A stretch of DNA of 16,901 nt from Mediterranea massiliensis. GTDB lineage: Bacteria; Bacteroidota; Bacteroidia; Bacteroidales; Bacteroidaceae. The DNA lies in NCBI GenBank assembly GCA_958402075.1, contig CATXSD010000053.1, positions 1-16,901 on the forward strand. Reading direction: 5' to 3'. The position numbers and the translations under genes are program-made. Position 1 is the first letter of the stretch. Each line of letters begins with the position of its first letter. This document shows positions 14,474-16,901 of the stretch, piece after piece. The notes beneath the pieces were generated by a model. It was not told the DNA's origin and ran no database searches. It worked only from the letters and a program-made list of their open reading frames with translations.

Positions 14474-14524
14474 GGGTGACAAGCTGAGGACCGCAAGCAT
14501 GTGAGGACTCGTCGCTTGTCGCCC
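14474..14524 (+). promoter_or_regulatory. Hairpin with internal direct repeat between araD and araA
   Basis: GGGTGACAAGC (14474-14484) pairs with GCTTGTCGCCC (14514-14524), eleven pairs with one G-U, around a 29-base loop. The loop carries TGAGGAC twice (14485-14491 and 14502-14508). It starts 9 bases after the araD stop and ends 39 bases before the araA start. No T run follows. An mRNA processing or stability role for the araA segment is inferred. Confidence 0.6.
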
Positions 14525-14563
14525 ATAACCCCAATAACAACAACTTAATAATATTATAGTATT

Positions 14564-16090
14564 ATGAACGCATTTGATCAATATGAAGTATGGTTCGTTA
14601 CAGGTGCACAGCTCCTGTACGGTGGTGATGCCGTGATTGCCGTTGATGCACACAGCAACGAAATGGTAAAGGGTTTGAATGAATCGGGCAAGCTGCCAGT
14701 AAAAGTTGTATATAAAGGTACTGCCAACTCTTCCAAGGAAGTGGAAGCCGTGTTCAAGGCGGCCAACAACGAGGAAAAATGTATCGGTGTCATCACTTGG
14801 ATGCACACCTTCTCGCCTGCCAAGATGTGGATTCATGGTTTACAGCAACTGAAGAAGCCTTTGCTCCACCTGCATACGCAGTATAACAAGGAAATTCCTT
14901 GGGATACAATGGACATGGACTTCATGAACCTCAACCAGAGCGCCCACGGCGACCGTGAGTTCGGCCACATCTGCACCCGTATGCGTATCCGCCGCAAAGT
15001 GGTGGTTGGCTACTGGAAGGAAGAGGAAACCCAGAAGAAGATTGCCGTATGGATGCGTGTCTGCGCTGCTTGGGCCGATGCTCAGGATATGCTCATCATC
15101 CGCTTCGGCGACCAGATGAACAACGTGGCCGTAACCGACGGCGACAAGGTCGAGGCCGAACAGCGCATGGGCTACCACGTGGACTATTGCCCCGTGAGCG
15201 AGCTGATGGAATATCACGCACAGGTGAAGGATGCCGATGTGGATGCTCTCGTCAAGACTTACTTTGCTGAATACGACCACGATGCCTCTCTGGAAGACAA
15301 GTCTACCGAAGCTTATCAGAAGGTTTGGAATTCTGCGAAGGCTGAACTGGCTTTGCGTGCCATCTTGAAAGACAAAGGTGCCAAAGGCTTTACAACCAAT
15401 TTTGATGACCTGGGTCAGACAGACGGCAGTCACTTTGACCAAATTCCCGGTCTGGCATCGCAACGCCTGATGGCTGAAGGTTATGGTTTCGGTGCCGAGG
15501 GTGACTGGAAGTCGGCTGCTCTCTACCGCATGGTTTGGGTGATGAATCAGGGATTGCCCAACGGCTGCTCGTTCCTCGAGGACTATACCTTGAATTTCGA
15601 CGGACAGAACAGTGCCATCCTGCAGGCCCACATGTTGGAAGTTTGTCCGCTCATCGCCGCCAAGAAGCCCCGTCTGGAGGTTCACTTCCTGGGTATCGGT
15701 ATCCGCAAGAGCCAGACGGCGCGCCTCGTGTTCACGTCGAAGGTAGGTATGGGTTGTACCGCTACGGTTGTTGACCTGGGTAACCGCTTCCGTCTGATTG
15801 TAAACGACGTGGAGTGCATCGAGCCGAAACCGCTGCCCAAGCTGCCTGTTGCTTCTGCCCTCTGGAAGCCGATGCCAAACTTCGAGGTAGGTGCCGGTGC
15901 CTGGATTCTGGCCGGCGGTACGCACCACTCCTGCTTCTCCTATGACCTGACGGCCGAATACTGGGAAGACTATGCCGAGATTGCCGGTATCGAAATGGTT
16001 CACATCAACAAGGACACCACCATCAGCGAGTTCAAGAAAGAACTCCGCATGAACGAGGTGTACTACATGCTGAACAAGGCACTTTGCTAA
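14564..16090 (+). CDS. araA: L-arabinose isomerase
   Basis: Isomerises L-arabinose to L-ribulose in the cytoplasm, the first step of the pathway, with a manganese cofactor in known family members. It has 508 residues, in line with E. coli AraA (500). Metal and catalytic residues are all visible: Glu305 in LMAEGYGFGAEGDWK, Glu339 in CSFLEDYTLNF, His356 in QAHMLEVCP and the His pair at 454-455 in GGTHHSCFS. The N-terminal VWFVTGAQLLYGG and the WMHTFSPAKMWIHGL segment are also typical. It is bracketed by hairpins on both sides, the downstream one terminator-like, which would favour higher levels of this message than of the kinase. Confidence 0.98.
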   Translation: MNAFDQYEVWFVTGAQLLYGGDAVIAVDAHSNEMVKGLNESGKLPVKVVYKGTANSSKEVEAVFKAANNEEKCIGVITWMHTFSPAKMWIHGLQQLKKPLLHLHTQYNKEIPWDTMDMDFMNLNQSAHGDREFGHICTRMRIRRKVVVGYWKEEETQKKIAVWMRVCAAWADAQDMLIIRFGDQMNNVAVTDGDKVEAEQRMGYHVDYCPVSELMEYHAQVKDADVDALVKTYFAEYDHDASLEDKSTEAYQKVWNSAKAELALRAILKDKGAKGFTTNFDDLGQTDGSHFDQIPGLASQRLMAEGYGFGAEGDWKSAALYRMVWVMNQGLPNGCSFLEDYTLNFDGQNSAILQAHMLEVCPLIAAKKPRLEVHFLGIGIRKSQTARLVFTSKVGMGCTATVVDLGNRFRLIVNDVECIEPKPLPKLPVASALWKPMPNFEVGAGAWILAGGTHHSCFSYDLTAEYWEDYAEIAGIEMVHINKDTTISEFKKELRMNEVYYMLNKALC

Positions 16091-16099
16091 ATCTGTAAT

Positions 16100-16144
16100 A
16101 GAAGAAGGAAAGGCACACAGGGATGTACCTTCCTTCTTCTTTTT
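16100..16144 (+). terminator. Terminator-like hairpin between araA and the kinase gene
   Basis: AGAAGAAGGAAAGG (16100-16113) pairs with CCTTCCTTCTTCT (16128-16140) with one bulged A and a 14-base loop, then TTTTT and GTTTC. It lies 9 bases past the araA stop and 27 bases before the next start codon. Within an operon it would act as a partial terminator or 3' stabiliser rather than a full stop; no TAnnTTTG-type promoter is visible after it. Confidence 0.6.
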
Positions 16145-16171
16145 GTTTCACCTTATCACAATACCATTCCT

Positions 16172-16901
16172 ATGAAATCTGATCCCAAATCAACCATAGA
16201 AGCCGGTCGTGCCGTGCTGGGCATTGAGTTCGGCTCCACCCGCATCAAGGCAGTCCTCATCGACGGGGAGAACAAGCCCATTGCGCAGGGCAGCCATACC
16301 TGGGAAAACCAGCTTGTCGACGGCCTTTGGACATATAGTTTGGATGCCATCTGGAGCGGCCTGCAGGATTGTTATGCCGACCTGTGTGCCGATGTGCAGA
16401 AACAATACGGTGTCCAGCTCGAAACCCTGGCTGCCATCGGCGTCAGCGCCATGATGCACGGTTACATGGCTTTCGACAAGCAGCAAAATATCCTCGTACC
16501 CTTCCGCACGTGGCGCAATACCAATACCGGCCCTGCTGCAGCCAAGCTTTCCGAACTCTTTGTCTACAACATTCCCCTTCGCTGGAGCATCTCGCACCTC
16601 TACCAGGCTATCCTGAACGGTGAAGAGCATGTGCCCTCCATCGACTACCTGACGACACTGGCCGGGTACGTGCACTGGCAGCTGACGGGCGAGCGCGTGC
16701 TGGGCATCGGCGATGCCTCGGGCATGCTGCCCATCGACCCCGAAACGAAAAACTATTCTGCTCCGATGGTGGAGAAGTTTGAGCAGCTGATAGCTCCGGG
16801 CTACGGCTGGAAGCTGAAAGACATCCTGCCCCGCGTCCTGATGGCCGGCGAAGATGCCGGACGCCTGACAGCCGAAGGTGCCCGCAAGCTCGACCCCACA
16901 G
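16172..16901 (+). CDS. FGGY-family sugar kinase, probably L-ribulokinase (3' part outside window)
   Basis: Phosphorylates a sugar with ATP; the pathway has an isomerase and an epimerase here, so L-ribulose is the expected substrate. About 243 codons are visible and the frame is open at the right edge; the family has roughly 500 residues. The ATP phosphate loop is VLGIEFGSTRIKAVLIDG, with Glu19 where most FGGY kinases have Asp. ALAAIGVSA-like and MMHGYMAFD segments and TWRNTNTGPAA form the substrate side of domain 1. The catalytic Asp of domain 1/2 would lie beyond the edge. It resembles the xylulokinase-like kinases of Bacteroides arabinose operons more than enterobacterial AraB, so no symbol is given. 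Confidence 0.88.
   Translation, partial: MKSDPKSTIEAGRAVLGIEFGSTRIKAVLIDGENKPIAQGSHTWENQLVDGLWTYSLDAIWSGLQDCYADLCADVQKQYGVQLETLAAIGVSAMMHGYMAFDKQQNILVPFRTWRNTNTGPAAAKLSELFVYNIPLRWSISHLYQAILNGEEHVPSIDYLTTLAGYVHWQLTGERVLGIGDASGMLPIDPETKNYSAPMVEKFEQLIAPGYGWKLKDILPRVLMAGEDAGRLTAEGARKLDPT

Noticed and set aside
14485..14508. Relationship of the araD-araA loop repeat to the 23-bp repeat at 1578-1692
   Set aside because: Only short stretches such as AAGCA and TGAG are shared; the period (17 versus 23) and core differ, so common origin is not supported.

Overview
The window looks like chromosomal DNA of a gut Bacteroidales bacterium (Bacteroides or Phocaeicola type). Support comes from protein content (a Nudix-type arabinose regulator, the Bacteroidetes F-ATPase layout, a DUF1573 protein, an OPT transporter), from starts that lack obvious Shine-Dalgarno sequences, and from promoters that fit the Bacteroides pattern (TTTG near -33, TAnnTTTG near -7). 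The species cannot be told from the sequence. No tRNA, rRNA, insertion sequence, integrase or CRISPR array was seen.

Layout. (1) 1-1350, minus: the first 450 codons of an OPT-family oligopeptide transporter, running off the left edge. (2) 1351-1777: a non-coding stretch with a candidate promoter for that transporter, a degenerate 23-bp tandem repeat and a strong terminator hairpin. (3) 1778-2167, minus: a small exported DUF1573 protein. (4) 2257-9782, minus: a complete F1Fo ATP synthase cluster in the order atpD, atpC, a small membrane protein, atpB, atpE, atpF, atpH, atpA, atpG. (5) 9783-10126: a divergent control region. (6) 10127-16901, plus: an L-arabinose operon with a lipoprotein mutarotase, an SSS sodium/sugar symporter, the Nudix-derived regulator araR, araD, araA and the start of an FGGY kinase (probably L-ribulokinase) cut by the right edge.

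How it works together. Arabinose reaching the periplasm would be interconverted between anomers by the mutarotase, imported by the symporter, and turned into D-xylulose 5-phosphate by AraA, the kinase and AraD. AraR, whose Nudix catalytic box is degenerate, most likely senses arabinose and represses from a dyad overlapping the promoter at 10063-10097. The ATP synthase has several lineage features visible here: a short epsilon without its C-terminal helices, a long subunit a with a signal peptide and an extra exported domain, inserts in beta, and a c subunit that looks proton-type.

The most interesting non-coding signals are stable hairpins placed directly after atpD, atpE and atpA, the three genes for the multi-copy subunits beta, c and alpha; a second set of dyads and repeats far upstream of the ara promoter; a dyad next to the atp -7 box; hairpins flanking araA; and the quasi-palindromic 23-bp tandem repeat. 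No clearly new defence or mobile system was found.
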